Made by a program: the position numbers and the translations under genes. Under the pieces are notes generated by a model. That model ran no database searches. It was not told the DNA's origin and saw nothing but the letters and a program-made list of their open reading frames with translations. DNA of 64,000 nt from Microplitis mediator (taxonomy: Eukaryota > Arthropoda > Insecta > Hymenoptera > Braconidae), in NCBI RefSeq assembly GCF_029852145.1, contig NC_079976.1, forward strand, positions 11,444,104 through 11,508,103, read 5' to 3'. Positions within the stretch are counted from its first letter, which is position 1; each line of letters begins with the position of its first letter. Shown here piece by piece: positions 1 to 11,535 of this stretch.

Positions 1-834
1 AACGATCGACTTCAAATCTAATCAGCTCTTGTTCAGTCACGAGCTTAGGCAATTTGAAAAGCTTCGGCATTTCCGGAACGATCGGGAGTAGCCGAACTTG
101 CTACTGACTTGAGTGTCAGTATAGTGCCGGGTCACTCGCTATTTGAGCCCGACACATACAATTTCTTGCTCATGACCGTGCCACGGCGGCATGAGAACCC
201 GCTACCAGCCGGCCAATCAGAGAAATTGGCGGCTAACTATTTCCTGTTGGCGCGCTTTTAAGCCAATGGGAAAATTCGTTACTGCAGCCATGCTGCCACG
301 TCACCACCGAGCAGCCACGAAGGAAGAAGACGCTGTCTCAATATCCAATCTACATCGTGCAGTCTTACTAACTATCACGCGTGTTATACCGCTTTACTCG
401 TCGCATTCGCTATCGGTTATCTATCTTGTCGCATTCGCTATCTAATGTTAATTCTCACCATATTTAACTGTATAAAGTGTAAATAAATAACCAAATTATT
501 TATTGATACAATCTGTGTAATTTTTCATTGTTAAAATTCCATCACACCTAAACCAGATCCTTTTTGCGCATTCGCTCACTTTACAGCTCTAGAACTTAAT
601 AAGAAGCGTCGATTGCCGCCTTAGCCATCTCAATCGGTTAATTCGTTCGTGAGTTATCGTGGCAGAAAGAAATGCTAAAAACGATTTTTTTCGAAAAGAA
701 TGGCACATACAAAAGTATTTTTGAGCTCGAAGAGCTCGACAATGTATTCACAACAATGTTTTCGAGTTCAAGGAGTTCGAAAACAGCAGGAATTTTTGGG
801 GCTGGCCCGCAGGGTCAACGGATAGACAGATTTT
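1..834 (+). repeat. LIR-TG element fragment, split by a solo LTR
   Basis: Positions 1-29 and 586-834 form one interrupted copy of the internal modules of the LIR-TG repeat, whose full copy lies at 7455-8718. The join reads through a shared GCTCT, which is the target duplication of the LTR at 30-585. The right part holds the gatggttaattcgttcg-type module, then the paired hairpin module (about 672-834) seen eight times in the window. It codes for nothing I can support. Confidence 0.75.
30..585 (+). mobile_element. Solo LTR, copy 1
   Basis: The segment starts TGTTCAGTCACGAGC and ends CTCACTTTACA. The five bases GCTCT occur immediately before it (25-29) and after it (586-590), which is the target duplication expected of an LTR retrotransposon. 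Two relatives occur at 37258-38048 (same strand) and 58676-59394 (opposite strand). All three diverge from each other exactly after TTTACA, which fixes the 3' end. It contains an AATAAA polyadenylation-like signal near 484. At 556 bp it is shorter than the other two, so it carries an internal deletion. No internal retrotransposon genes adjoin it, so it is a recombination relic. Confidence 0.85.
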
Positions 835-1321
835 TTTTTATCAAGGACACACACTCAAAAGTTTCAATAGAATAAAAGAAGTCGCCAGTTAAAATTTGAG
901 CCCTTAAAATTAATATTTAGTACTCCGTGATTGCGATTTTCTATTTAAATAACATGGGAAAATAAAATTTCAAGTTTGGAATTTTATATCTCCGTAGAAT
1001 GACGTATTGTACAAATAAGCCCAGGATATATATTTTCGTAAGAAATTTAACGCTCTACAAAAAAAGTAAACTTATAATTTTTTGATAAATTCATGTGTTC
1101 AAAAGTTATTGCAGCTTGAAGTCAAATTAATAGTAAATTTCGAGATCTTTTTACTTTCCTAGCAAAACTATCAGACTTATCACAAAATGTTGTTGAACCT
1201 TTTTTGTAGACAATTTCATTTCCTACAAATTCTTCGGATGAAATTTTTTGAAATTCCTCATATTTTTCTAAATAATCCCGTTTTAATGTCAAGATCTTGA
1301 AATCAATCCAAACACTATTTT

Positions 1322-1476
1322 CAACTTCCCGCTAAAAAAATCGAAGATTTTCGAAAAATTGGGAAGTTATTGATTTCACCCCGATTTTTGAAAATCGAAA
1401 TTTCACCAGATGTCGACGTTTTGAGGTCCTAGGAAGCTATTCTGACTATTTTCAAAATGATGTCTGAGTGTCTGTA

Positions 1477-1547
<71 letters not shown>

Positions 1548-2172
1548 CCGGTCTATAACTTTTTAACTAATGAACCGAATTGGATGGTTAAGGTGGCAAT
1601 CGAAAGAGATTGTTGGCCATCAACTTTCCTGAAAATTTCAGATCGTTTGATCAAGTAGACTCGAAAATATTGGTGAATAAAGGAAAAAAAAATTGTTATT
1701 TTTTAGTTTCTTATTGATTTCTCAGAAACGACTCATACGATCAACTTCAAAATCTAATCAGCTCTAGAACTCAATAAAACGCGTCGATTGCCGCCTTAGC
1801 CATCTCAATTGGATAATTCGCTCGAGAGTTATCGCGGGAGAAAGAAATGGTAAAAATCGGTTTTTTGTGAATATCTTTGAAACAACTGAACTAAAAAATT
1901 CCAAAATCTTATCAGCTCTAGAACTCAATAGAATACGTCAATTACCGCCTCAACCATCAAATTCGGTTAATTCGTTCGTGAGATATCGTGGGAGGAAGAA
2001 ATGCTAAAAAACGGATTTTTCGGAAATAATGGTATACAAAAGTATTTTCGAGCTCGAAGAGCTCGGAAATATATCTACAACAATGTTTTCTAGCTCCTTG
2101 AGCTCAAGGAGTTCGAAAACAGCGGGAAGTTTTGGGGCTGGCCCGCAGGGTCAACCGACAGACAGATTTTTT
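1322..2172 (+). repeat. LIR-TG element, left part, nested in palindrome
   Basis: It begins with the arm AACTTCCCGCTAAAAAAATC, runs through the shared GTCGACGTTTTGAGGTCC motif and a TG microsatellite (about 1480-1539), then two copies of the internal module, and ends in the paired hairpin module (2001-2172). The right arm is absent. Both flanks are arms of a different palindrome, so this copy arrived after the palindrome. Confidence 0.75.
1480..1539. repeat. (TG)n microsatellite
   Basis: About 30 TG units, preceded by TATGTATG. It lies at the same internal position of the LIR-TG element as the arrays near 7617 and 23536. Confidence 0.95.
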
Positions 2173-2475
2173 TTAAGATCTTGACATTAAAACGGAAATG
2201 ACTAGAAAACATTGAGGAATTTTAAAAAATTTTATTAGAAATAATTTGTAGGAAATAAAATTGTCTACAAAAAATGTTCAACAATATTTTGTGATAAGTC
2301 TGATAGTTTCGTTAGGAAAGTAAAAAGATCTCTAAATTTACCAGAAATTTGACTTTAAACTTGAATAACTTTTGAACAGATGGATTCATCAAAAAATCAT
2401 AGGAGTACTTCTTTGTAGAGAGTTAAATTTCCTACAAAAATAAATCCTGGGCTTTTTTTACAATACGTCATTATG

Positions 2476-3697
2476 TTAATTTTTTATCTCACAACTTAGG
2501 AGGCGATGACTCAATCGTCCCGCAATAAGTACCCAAAACAGGGACGTACGTTGGACAGGAAACGCGCTGATGTAGGTTTCAAAAGCCGCTCGTAAGCCAG
2601 GGTTCTTGGGATCGAAAGTTCATGCTCAATCTTAAAACAATGAGCCAAAATGGCCACAATAACGATAAGGGTAAAACTCTTAAAGAGGGCAAAACAACTC
2701 TCCCTAATGGGACCACGGAGTTAGAGTCATAATACACTGAGGTGTGTGTGTATGGGTGCGTATGCGTACATAAATTAATTAATAAATTAATAAATGAACT
2801 TTGTTCATCCAAGATTGACAAATTGCGAACTTTAAATGTTCTTCAAAGAGATAACTTTGTCGTTGGTTATCAGAGTTAAAGTGTAGTCCGATCTTGTGGA
2901 CCAAAGAGTTACACAAGCCTGAGAGGCTACACGTGCAACAGAGGGTCAAAGACTCCGAAAGAATACCACGATTCTGTGGACTCAAGCAGTTACACAGACC
3001 TGAGATGGTATTCAATCGAATGTAAAGAGGCCTAAAAACCTCGCATAGTACTACAATCTTGTGGACCCGTCAGGGTTACACAAGTGTGAGCGGGTACTTC
3101 TCAGCCGTCCCAAATCTTTTCCTTAGAAAGAACAATCTCTGGGTTGAAAGAAGGGACGAAGGTCAGGTAAGGCATTCTACTTCATCACTCCCACGCAAAT
3201 AATTCTGGTGGAAGTGACTTAGGAGAAGCGGTGCATGTTCACTTCGGAGGCTCTTAATAGGCCGCTCCGATCCGAAGCTGGACATGTAATAATTTGTACT
3301 TGTACAACACTGTAGACCTTTGCTACGGAAACTACGAGCAGGAAGTAATGTTGTAGAATGTAACAGCTGATGTGCTAGTATGTTCTATCGGAGCAGAGCA
3401 GAACGCATATCAGCTTGGGTGGGTAGCCTAACGCTGCCAACCCAAAAAAGCGATCCATGTCACTTCATTGAATGAAAAATTGCAAGAAAACTTGAACGAA
3501 ATTCGAATGATTTGTTGAATATATAAAAAAGTGAAAAGGCCTGCTCCCTTGGGGGAAGCGGGCTTTTCACTTTAATCGATTTTGAATATATAAATGATTA
3601 ACTAGCTTCATGTCCTGCAACATGAGGCGAAATTTTTCACTTTAATTGATTTTGAATGATTGTTGATTATAGTGGATGAATTGTCTTGTGGTCCTTG
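2476..3697. other. Unassigned region with three hairpin motifs
   Basis: No gene is recognisable. It is less AT-rich than its surroundings. Between 2885 and 3095 there are three diverged copies of a roughly 50-base motif containing CTTGTGGA and GTTACACAAG, each able to fold into a stem. A further hairpin pairs CATGTTCACTTCGGA (about 3234) with TCCGAAGCTGGACATG (about 3269). The open frames here are short and lack family signals. Confidence 0.5.
2885..3095 (+). repeat. Three copies of a stem-forming motif
   Basis: Copies at about 2885-2932, 2968-3012 and 3047-3095 share the core CTTGTGGAC or CTGTGGAC, a variable loop and GTTACACAAG or GTTACACAG, with outer pairing such as GTAG with CTAC. The loops differ while the stems keep pairing, which hints at an RNA or cruciform structure. 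They could belong to the untranslated part of a retroelement. I do not recognise the family. Confidence 0.5.
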
Positions 3698-3711
3698 GAC
3701 CCAAGGCAATT

Positions 3712-4110
3712 GAGCGGCTGAGACAGCCGAGCGATTCTCGTGAGGCTCGGGTGATCACCCAAGTTAAGCAGCATCCAGCATGATTGCCACTTGGGTGGGT
3801 GACCGCTTAGCCACGCGTTGAGCTCGCAGAATGAGGATCTAGTGATCGGTAAAATGGGAATTTTATCGATCACTAGAGCCTCACCCAAACAGAACTGTAC
3901 TGACAATGGTTTTCTCTGGTTTCCCTTGCTTCTATACTCCCACAGCCAAGGTGGGGGGTAGGGCCGTAATGGTACAGTACAGTATAAGCACAAGTCGGGC
4001 CACAGCCGCACAATGAAAGCAGAGAAAAAGGAAGCAGTTGCGATATAAAGGCAAAAAGTGTCAAAGGCCATTAATGCGGCTATATACTGGAACAATTAAA
4101 AAAAAAAAAA
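3712..4110 (+). mobile_element. 5S rRNA-derived SINE with target duplication
   Basis: The unit is flanked by the 14-base direct repeat GACCCAAGGCAATT (3698-3711 and 4111-4124) and ends in about 13 A residues, the signature of LINE-mediated insertion. Its head (about 3735-3815) contains GATCACCCAAGTTAAGCAGC and ACTTGGGTGGGTGACCGC, close to the 3' two thirds of 5S rRNA including the A-box-like AAGTTAAGC. This is the pattern of SINE3-type elements, transcribed by pol III from a 5S-like promoter. The 5' third of 5S is not visible. The remaining roughly 280 bp is the body and tail, whose partner LINE I cannot name. Confidence 0.85.
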
Positions 4111-4124
4111 GACCCAAGGCAATT

Positions 4125-4410
4125 TTTTTTTTCACCTGAATCGATTTTTTTGAACGCAATGATAGTCAAAAAGCTATTATATGTCGACAGTGGACTGATA
4201 CCGACGCAAACAGGCCGATGCCCTGCAAAAATTTTTGATTATCATAAAATTGCGAAAGCAAAAAGTAGAAAAATTTTTACCCTATCCTTGCCCCTCCAAA
4301 ACACTAATTATACTTTTCTTTTTCACAGGCAGCAGCAACACTATTCTAAACTTTCTTCCCTACAGACACGACCAGGAGTTTAGCGACTCAGATAGCAATC
4401 AAAATAAAAC
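4125..4410. other. Region upstream of the LINE ORF
   Basis: Probably the 5' part of the LINE copy that follows. It starts with T-rich sequence and contains a polypyrimidine stretch ending TTTTTCACAG near 4330, which resembles a splice acceptor but has no supported partner. No domain can be seen. Confidence 0.3.
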
Positions 4411-5070
4411 ATGGCAATTCTCTCACTTGAAAAATTATCCGTACTAATTGACCGGCATTCGGAATGTGCGAGACTGGTCCTCGAGGGAGGGGAGGGTCAT
4501 AGTGCTTTAATATTTGAGGACGTCACGACAACATCATCATCATCAACGACGACCAACACCACGCTCGTTCGAAGGAGTGTCAGAGTGGCAAACTGTGTTG
4601 TTACTACTTTGATCGCTAAGTCCCCTGGTACCCCCGTTAATCGGCGGCACAAGAGTCAGGAAACGCGGACGCGTCCGGGTAAAATCACGCGACCAAGCAA
4701 CTTAGAGAACGCGGAACGGGAAGTAACACTTAAAAAAGATTTATTAGTAAACGGTACACATTGTTCGCGGGGCACAAGTCGACGTACGTGTCTAGGATCA
4801 AGTAACTTTGCCCACGGTGGGCTTGCAACAGGAGGAGAAACAGTAGAAGGGCTCGGCACGCGAAACGAAATCCAACCCCCCCCCCCCATTTTGACAACAA
4901 CAGAAAGAGAAGGAGGAGAAAGAGGTTTCAACGTGGATGGTCTTCGAGTCTTGCAGGTGAACTTGCGAAACGATAGGGCGGGAACACTAGAGACAGGTGC
5001 CTTGTGGGAGGAGCAACGTATTGATGTCCTTCTTCTGCAAGAGCCATATGCAGCAGCAAGTAACAAATGA
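4411..5070 (+). pseudogene. LINE ORF fragment: linker and start of endonuclease
   Basis: An open frame of 219 residues. The first 170 are low-complexity and basic, including a Ser/Thr run near residues 36-48, with no clear fold. The last 45 (from about residue 174) match the start of an exonuclease/endonuclease/phosphatase domain: LRVLQVNLRND, then the acidic LLLQEPY where the catalytic Glu normally sits. A stop follows at 5068, in the middle of the domain. A C-rich run near 4877-4889 encodes poly-Pro and is a likely slippage site. The Met chosen is only the first in the frame, and a real start is not established. Confidence 0.7.
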
Positions 5071-5436
5071 TTTAATATATCTGGTCGTGGTAGCAATGTA
5101 CAAATTACTGCTACAATTGGGGAGAGGCCATTTGCGACCATTTGTTTAACTAATCCAAAATATAAAATGAGACATGTTTTTCAACTAAGCACCGCACATT
5201 GTAGGTCCAGGCATTTCTCTCTACATGGTATCGTCATACTTCCAGTATCGTGACGAAATAGAAATTCACATCACGCAATTAGAAAAGGTAGCCCAGGTAC
5301 TTAGGGAAACTAGGGTTGTATTTGGGATGGACGCGAACGCCAGGTCTATCAGATGGGGCCCAGAAACAAACGAGAAGGGAGAGAAATTGGAAGATTTTAT
5401 AGATGACTATGGGTTGGAGATTTTAAACATATAAGA
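5071..5436 (+). pseudogene. LINE endonuclease, C-terminal part
   Basis: A continuation of the endonuclease after the frame break. The open stretch 5225-5434 contains GMDANARSIRWGP, matching the conserved D-x-N metal-binding motif of LINE endonucleases (GDFNA or MDANA followed by S-x-x-W-G), and then DFIDDYGLEILN, the usual following helix. A stop at 5432 interrupts it. The next frame (5437-5540) resumes with a Y-A-S-T-P-G-x-S-x-I-D-V motif, the GT-x-x-S-x-I-D segment typical of the domain end. Confidence 0.75.
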
Positions 5437-5541
5437 AGGGGGCCCTACTTATGCTTCGACACCAGGGGAATCATACATAGATGTCACCTTAACCAGCTCA
5501 AAACTTGCACGGTACGTTCGAGACTGGTCCATCAAACGCGA

Positions 5542-6165
5542 GTGGGTGCAAAGTACCGACCACTACGCGATCGATATCAGCCTAGGAATTCCAAGAGATC
5601 GGGAGGGTCTCGATGGGGCGGATCCCAAGCGGTTCAACTTTGCGTTGGCCGACTGGGAGAATTCCGTGAAAAACTACCAGAACTCGCAAGAGTGAACCTT
5701 GAAGGTCTAGCGTTGGAAACGGTCGAGGACGTGGAAAAGTATACCGATGCACTTATTAAAACCATAATAGAGTCATGCGAATTTGCTATCCCGCGGAAAA
5801 AGGCGCACATAAAATCATATCCGTGGTGGACCAGAGAACTAACCAAAGAAAAGAGAGTAGTCTACAAAGCTAGAAGGGGATATCAGAGGGAGGTGGATGA
5901 AGGTAAAAAGACAGAACTTAAAGAAACGTACTTAGGACTTTGCAAAACATACTCAAAGCACATTAAAAGACAGAGAGAAAACAGCTGGCGAGAGTTTGTC
6001 AAGTCAAACGGTAACAAGGAGCGCTGGGGCATCGTTTACAAGCTCCAGGCAGACAAATACCGAGTTAACAGAGTGCTCACCACACTCCGGCGTGACGGAC
6101 GACCCACAGAAAGCTTTAAGGACACAGCTAGCTGCTTTTTCAACACACACATTGTAGGCGACAAT
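5542..6165 (+). pseudogene. LINE linker between endonuclease and RT
   Basis: This open frame is rich in Lys, Arg and Glu. It includes IPRKKAHIKSYPWWTRELTKE (about residues 89-109), the PWW-x-x-EL motif that ends the endonuclease-RT linker in R1-like LINEs. It stops matching near 6165, just before a segment matching the middle of the RT domain. The first RT blocks (the priming loop and the PKP and YRPI region, roughly 150 residues) are missing, so an internal deletion joins 6165 to 6174. Confidence 0.7.
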
Positions 6166-6173
6166 ATGACTTT

Positions 6174-6698
6174 ATGGCCAAAAGGTCGACTGAAGATGCA
6201 ATCGTTGAGATGCGTCGCTTGCTAGATTCGACAACAGAGAATCTGGCAATCGGACTTCTCTTTGATATCTCTGGCGCCTTTGACAACGTTTGGTGGCCGC
6301 GAGTACTCGAGGGTTTAAAGAAACGGGAATGCCCCAAAAATGTTTACAAGGTGGTACAGAATTACTTTGAGGATAGGACAGTCTCACTGTTATGGGGATT
6401 TGGGAAAGAAAAGAAAAAGCCAACAAGGGGATGTCCACAGGGATCAGTTCTCGGGCCATTATGTTGGAACATTATGTTCGATGACTTGCTTGAGGAATTA
6501 GAATTAACAGAACACGGGAGTAAATTTGTAGCCTATGCTGACGACCTCCACGTCATCATAGAAGGCACCTCACGTGCGGACATTGATAGAAAAGCACAAG
6601 GGACGGTAGATTCGATACTGGAATGGTGTCGTTCCGCGAAACTTACGCTGTCGGAGTTCAAGACCGAGGCGATATTCCTCAAGAGAGAGAGTACATAA
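6174..6698 (+). pseudogene. LINE reverse transcriptase core (truncated)
   Basis: The frame holds RT blocks in order: RSTEDAIVEM (block 2a), FDISGAFDNVWW with the first catalytic Asp (block A), GCPQGSVLGPLCWN (block B) and FVAYADDLHVI with the catalytic YADD pair (block C), then the thumb-side K-T-E-x-I-F-L-K. The catalytic aspartates are intact, but the domain lacks its N-terminal blocks and is cut by a stop at 6696. It would not make a working enzyme. The family's function is target-primed reverse transcription of its own RNA. Confidence 0.9.
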
Positions 6699-6781
6699 AG
6701 ACAAGGCACGCGAAATTAGACAAAACTTTTGGTCGTTTATGCCGTATCGCACGGACTGAATGAAGACTGCGCTTTCCAGCT

Positions 6782-7350
6782 ATGCCCACCATCTTCAGGG
6801 GCTACTTCCTACCTGTAGTCACTTATGCAGCAGCAGGTTGGAGTGACCTATGTGGGGTGGAGGATTGGAAGGCTCTTAGGGCCCTGCAGCGGCAAGCCCT
6901 GATTACGATGACGTCTTCATACAAGACGGCATCGTATGAGGGACTTTGTGTGATGTGGGGCAGTGCCCATTCGGCTTGTGATTGACGAACGTCACGCCCG
7001 TTACAATCTTCGCACTGGCAAACAGGCGACCCTTAGATCCGTGACCGTGCAGCCAGATGACGAAGAAGGCTTTGTCTCCCTCAGAAAAGAACCCATTCGC
7101 AGATGGCAAGAACAGTGGTCCACAACGGACACAGGACAAATGACATTCAACTTCTTCCCCGACATTACTGAACGTCTAGCGAGCAAACACATCAGCCCTA
7201 ACTTCTGGTTTACCCAGATTTTGACCGATCACGGCTATTTCAAAGACAGACTCTTCTAGTACGGACTCGCAAAAGATCGCAAATGCCCCAATGTAACAAA
7301 GGGAGGAATACCGTTCAGCACTTACTGCTAAAATGCACCGATAGTCTAGT
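6782..7350 (+). pseudogene. LINE C-terminal region with CCHC-like motif
   Basis: Two overlapping frames (6782-6985 and 6963-7259) carry R1-like C-terminal signals: a Y-A-A-A-G-W motif after the RT thumb, A-L-R-A-L-Q-R-x-x-L-I, and R-W-Q-x-x-W near 7104. Just beyond the stop at 7257 a third frame gives C-P-N followed by N-T-V-Q-H-L-L-L-K-C, the remains of the C-terminal C-x2-C/H/C zinc motif of this clade. At least two frameshifts are needed to link the parts. Confidence 0.7.
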
Positions 7351-7454
7351 CGAGAAGTGAGATTTTTGCGAAAAATCGTTAATATAGTGATTATCGGACT
7401 ACTCAAAAACAATTTTTTTATATTTTTAATTCCATTTGTTTATCATGTTTTTTT

Positions 7455-8718
<1,264 letters not shown>

Positions 8719-9040
8719 AAAAATTTTTGTTTTTTTTAGTTTTTTATTGATTTCTCAGATACGACTTGAACGATCGACTTTTAAATCTAATCAGCTCTAG
8801 AACTCAATAAAATACGTCGATTGCCGCCTCAAACATCGAAATCGGTCGATTCGTTCGTGAGATATCGTGGGAGAAAGAAATGCTAAAAACGGTTTTTTTC
8901 GAAAAGAATGGGATACAATAGTATTTTCGAGCTCGAAGAGCTCGAAAATGTACTCACAACAATGTTTTCGCTCTTTGAGCTCGAAAACAGCGGGAAGTTT
9001 TGGGGCTGGCCCGCAGGGTCAACCGACGCCCAGATTTTTA
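8719..9040 (+). repeat. LIR-TG internal fragment
   Basis: It follows directly on the right end of the complete element and repeats the internal modules (GAACGATCGACTT, GTCGATTGCCGCC), ending with the paired hairpin module at about 8881-9035. The terminal arms are missing. It stops where the MITE at 9041 begins. Confidence 0.7.
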
Positions 9041-9371
9041 TTTATCCAAATTATTACACGGTTAATGGTACATTTTATGAATTTCGTAACCTTATATTTC
9101 TATCTAACGCCAATAATTTATGTTGTTCTTGCTGTTTTTTTTAGATTTGTAATTTTCAATTTATAACTTAACGTTTGTCAAAGCAAAAACTCAAAATTTT
9201 TACCAGTAGTGCAGCCTAGAAGGCATTTACGGAATGGAATGAACTTTTTACAATTTTTAAATCAATTTTAATCAATTTTTTAATCAGTAATAATCTGTTG
9301 TGTGTGTGAGTATAAATACGAAAATAAAATTCCGAAAATGTACCCTTAACCGTGTAATAATTTGAATAAAT
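9041..9371. mobile_element. MITE with 36-bp terminal inverted repeats
   Basis: The left end TTTATCCAAATTATTACACG continues to about 9076 and pairs with the reverse complement of 9336-9371, with two mismatches. The element is 331 bp, A/T-rich and non-coding. The ACACGG core resembles termini common in insect MITEs. I see no certain target duplication. Confidence 0.75.
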
Positions 9372-10845
9372 AAAAAAAAAAAAATGGAATTAAAAATATA
9401 AAAAAATCATTTTTAAGTGGTCCAATAATTACTCTATCAAATTGTCTTGAATCATAAAAGCCGTAACTTCAATAGTTTAAAAGATATAATTACGTACAAA
9501 TTCAAGTAACGCATTTTTTTATAAACAAACGTTTATAAAAATTAAACCACAATAGATATCGAGCACGTAAAAAATTTATTAGATAAATCAATAATTTGTC
9601 TAAAAGATCGTCCGAAATGTCAAAGACCGTATCATCAATAGTTTAGAAATTATAACATTTTACAAGTTGATAAAATAGTTGAACGCTTCAACTTCGATAG
9701 GGTAAAGTATTTTAAATTTCAATAAAAAATAGAGAAAATTTTTTTTTACAACGTTCATGCACATCGTTGTATTTGTAATTTTTTAAAGCTATGGAAAAAA
9801 AAATATAATCAAAATGGAAATTTGTTTATAACAAATTTTTTATAAAATAAACAATGAAAATTCAAAAAAAAAAAGAAAGTATTGATAAATCATATTGAGA
9901 ATTGTAAATGATGATTTAAAAAATAAACGATTTGAAAATTTTTTTTTTTCTAAAATCATTATTTTACTACGCAACAAAATGGCAAAAGAAATTTTTCAAA
10001 AATATATAATTTGTCTATTTGTTTATAACAAATTTTTAAACAATTAATGTTATAAATTTTTTAGCCCAGCTACTTAACGCAATATATGAATACAAAAACG
10101 ACCAAAATTAAAGATATAAAAAATTTTTTTTATAGCATTAGCCATTTATTTCAATTTTTGATAACTTTGAAAAATCATTATAAACAAATGAAAAAGCCTT
10201 TATAAACTATTACAATGGAATCTTGTTGATTATTTATATAACAAGAGCTCTCAAAAGAAAAAAAATTTTTAGACACATTTTTTAAACTTTTATAAGAGAT
10301 TTTATCAAAACTCAAGTCTCCGAAAAATTTGTTAATTAACAATTAAAAAACAAAAATCAAGCTAAAACTTTTTTTTGCGAAGCTATATTCCTTCAAGTGT
10401 CTAGATGACTATAATTTATTCAGATTTTAAAATTAATATTAAATCTTGAAGTTAACATCAAGGTTGAAGTTGAGTCAAAACGACTTAAATAACCTGAATA
10501 ACTTTCGAAGGAGTGGATTTAGCAAAAAATGTTAAGAGACCTTTTTTGTAGAGCATTTAATTTCGTTCCTGTCTGATATGGAAAATTTAAAAAAATTTTG
10601 CCGTGTAGCATGTTTTATTTAATTTATGTAGAATTTTCGAATCAACATACGAAATTTACTTCTTCATTCCAGATATGACAGGATGACACTTTTTTTAACA
10701 ATAAAATTTTTATTATTTGAGTAATGAGTTCTGTGAAAAAAATATTCAGATTGAGTCAATACACCCGAACAAGACAACTTTTCCATTAAAATCGATTAAT
10801 TTAAAAGCACAAGACAATTATTTGAACTATTCGAATTATTCGAAT
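9372..10845. other. AT-rich region, no gene
   Basis: Very A/T-rich sequence with no coding signal. The stretch 10480-10600 (AACTTTCGAAGGAGTGG, then CCTTTTTTGTAGAGCATTTAA) is a decayed single arm of the GGGTG-TA palindrome family. The remainder is unassigned. Confidence 0.5.
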
Positions 10846-10914
10846 AATTCGAATTTCGAATCGAATGTTACTATTCGATTCGATTCGATTCGAATGAAAT
10901 TCGCACACCCCTAA
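10846..10914 (-). repeat. hAT-like terminal fragment (TTCGAATCG repeats)
   Basis: On the minus strand this reads TAGGGGTGTGCGAATTTC followed by repeated TTCGAATCG units. YAGGGGTGTGC is a common terminus of hAT-type MITEs. A related end lies at 49787-49850 on the plus strand. No matching opposite end is visible nearby. Confidence 0.4.
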
Positions 10915-11027
10915 AAATAACATTTATTATAAAAATTCATGAGTTATTTCTTACTTAAATTAGTTTTTATAAGTGAAATTATAAAACTACGGTTGTTGAT
11001 TGCAAATAATAATGAAGTAAAAAAATC

Positions 11028-11398
11028 TGTCTATCGGTTGACCCTGCGAGCCAGCCCCAACACTTCCCGCTGTTTTCTAGCTCCTTGAGCTCGAAAACAT
11101 TGTTGTGAATACATTTTCGAGCTCTCCAAGCTCGAAAATACTTTTGTATCCCATTGTTTTCGAAAAACAACGGTTTTAGCATTTCTTTCTCCCACGGTAT
11201 CTCACGAACGAATTGACCGATTTTGATGGTTGAGGCGGCAATCGACGTGTTTTATTGAGTTCTAGAGCTGCATAGATTTTGAAGTCGATCATTCAAGTCG
11301 TATCTGAGAAATCAATAAAAAACTAAAAAAAAAAAAATTTTTTTTCCGTAATTCGCCAATATTTTTTTAGTCTACTTAATCAAATGATCTGAAACTTT
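11028..11398 (-). repeat. LIR-TG fragment, reversed
   Basis: It starts with the complement of the hairpin module (TCTGTCTATCGGTTGACCC) and runs through the ACCGATTTTGATGGTTGAGG module to the region that normally follows the TG array. The arm itself is lost. It abuts a minisatellite remnant at 11430. Confidence 0.7.
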
Positions 11399-11424
11399 CA
11401 GAAAAGTTGATGGTCAACAATTTA

Positions 11425-11535
11425 ATTATTGGGTCGGGCAAGGCTAGATTACCCAGTCCTAGCCCAAGCCTGGGTCGCCATTGAATGGCCAAGATAGGGG
11501 AACCCAGTCCTGGCCCAGGCTCGGGTAATAATTGG
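11425..11535. repeat. Two units of the CCAAGGCTAGG minisatellite
   Basis: Two diverged units (CCCAGTCCTAGCCCAAGCC and CCCAGTCCTGGCCCAGGCT) of the same roughly 50-60-bp repeat that makes up the arrays at 13700-13870 and 14130-14400. Confidence 0.65.

Larger units (their letters stand above)
835..2475. mobile_element. Long palindromic element (GGGTG-TA family), interrupted
   Basis: The segment 890-1320 is the approximate reverse complement of 2172-2470. Shared landmarks are the 'gtctacaaaaaa' and 'atcagacttatcacaaaat' stretches on one arm and their complements on the other. The same arm sequences recur at 12986-14766 and 31495-32030. The loop is occupied by an LIR-TG copy at 1322-2172. The outer GGGTG termini are missing here, so the copy is truncated. 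There is no coding potential. Confidence 0.75.
4411..7350 (+). mobile_element. Degenerate R1/TRAS-like non-LTR retrotransposon
   Basis: A LINE copy about 2.9 kb long with the order endonuclease, reverse transcriptase and C-terminal zinc motif, broken by stops and frameshifts near 5070, 5436, 6165, 6698 and 6985. The apurinic-type endonuclease and the RT motifs (FDISGAFD, GCPQGSVLGP, YADD) place it in the R1-like LINEs. The assignment to the R1/TRAS branch rather than Jockey or LOA is inference. It ends against an LIR-TG element and no poly-A or target duplication is visible, so both ends may be truncated. Confidence 0.85.

Noticed and set aside
3735..3815. A 5S rRNA gene
   Set aside because: Only the 3' two thirds match, with several substitutions, and the unit has a SINE body, poly-A tail and target duplicates.
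3667..4095. Open frame of 142 codons on the minus strand
   Set aside because: It lies across the 5S-headed SINE and its target duplicate, and no family signal is present.
4656..5141. 161-codon minus-strand frame in the LINE
   Set aside because: It is antisense to the LINE ORF whose plus-strand frame shows endonuclease motifs.
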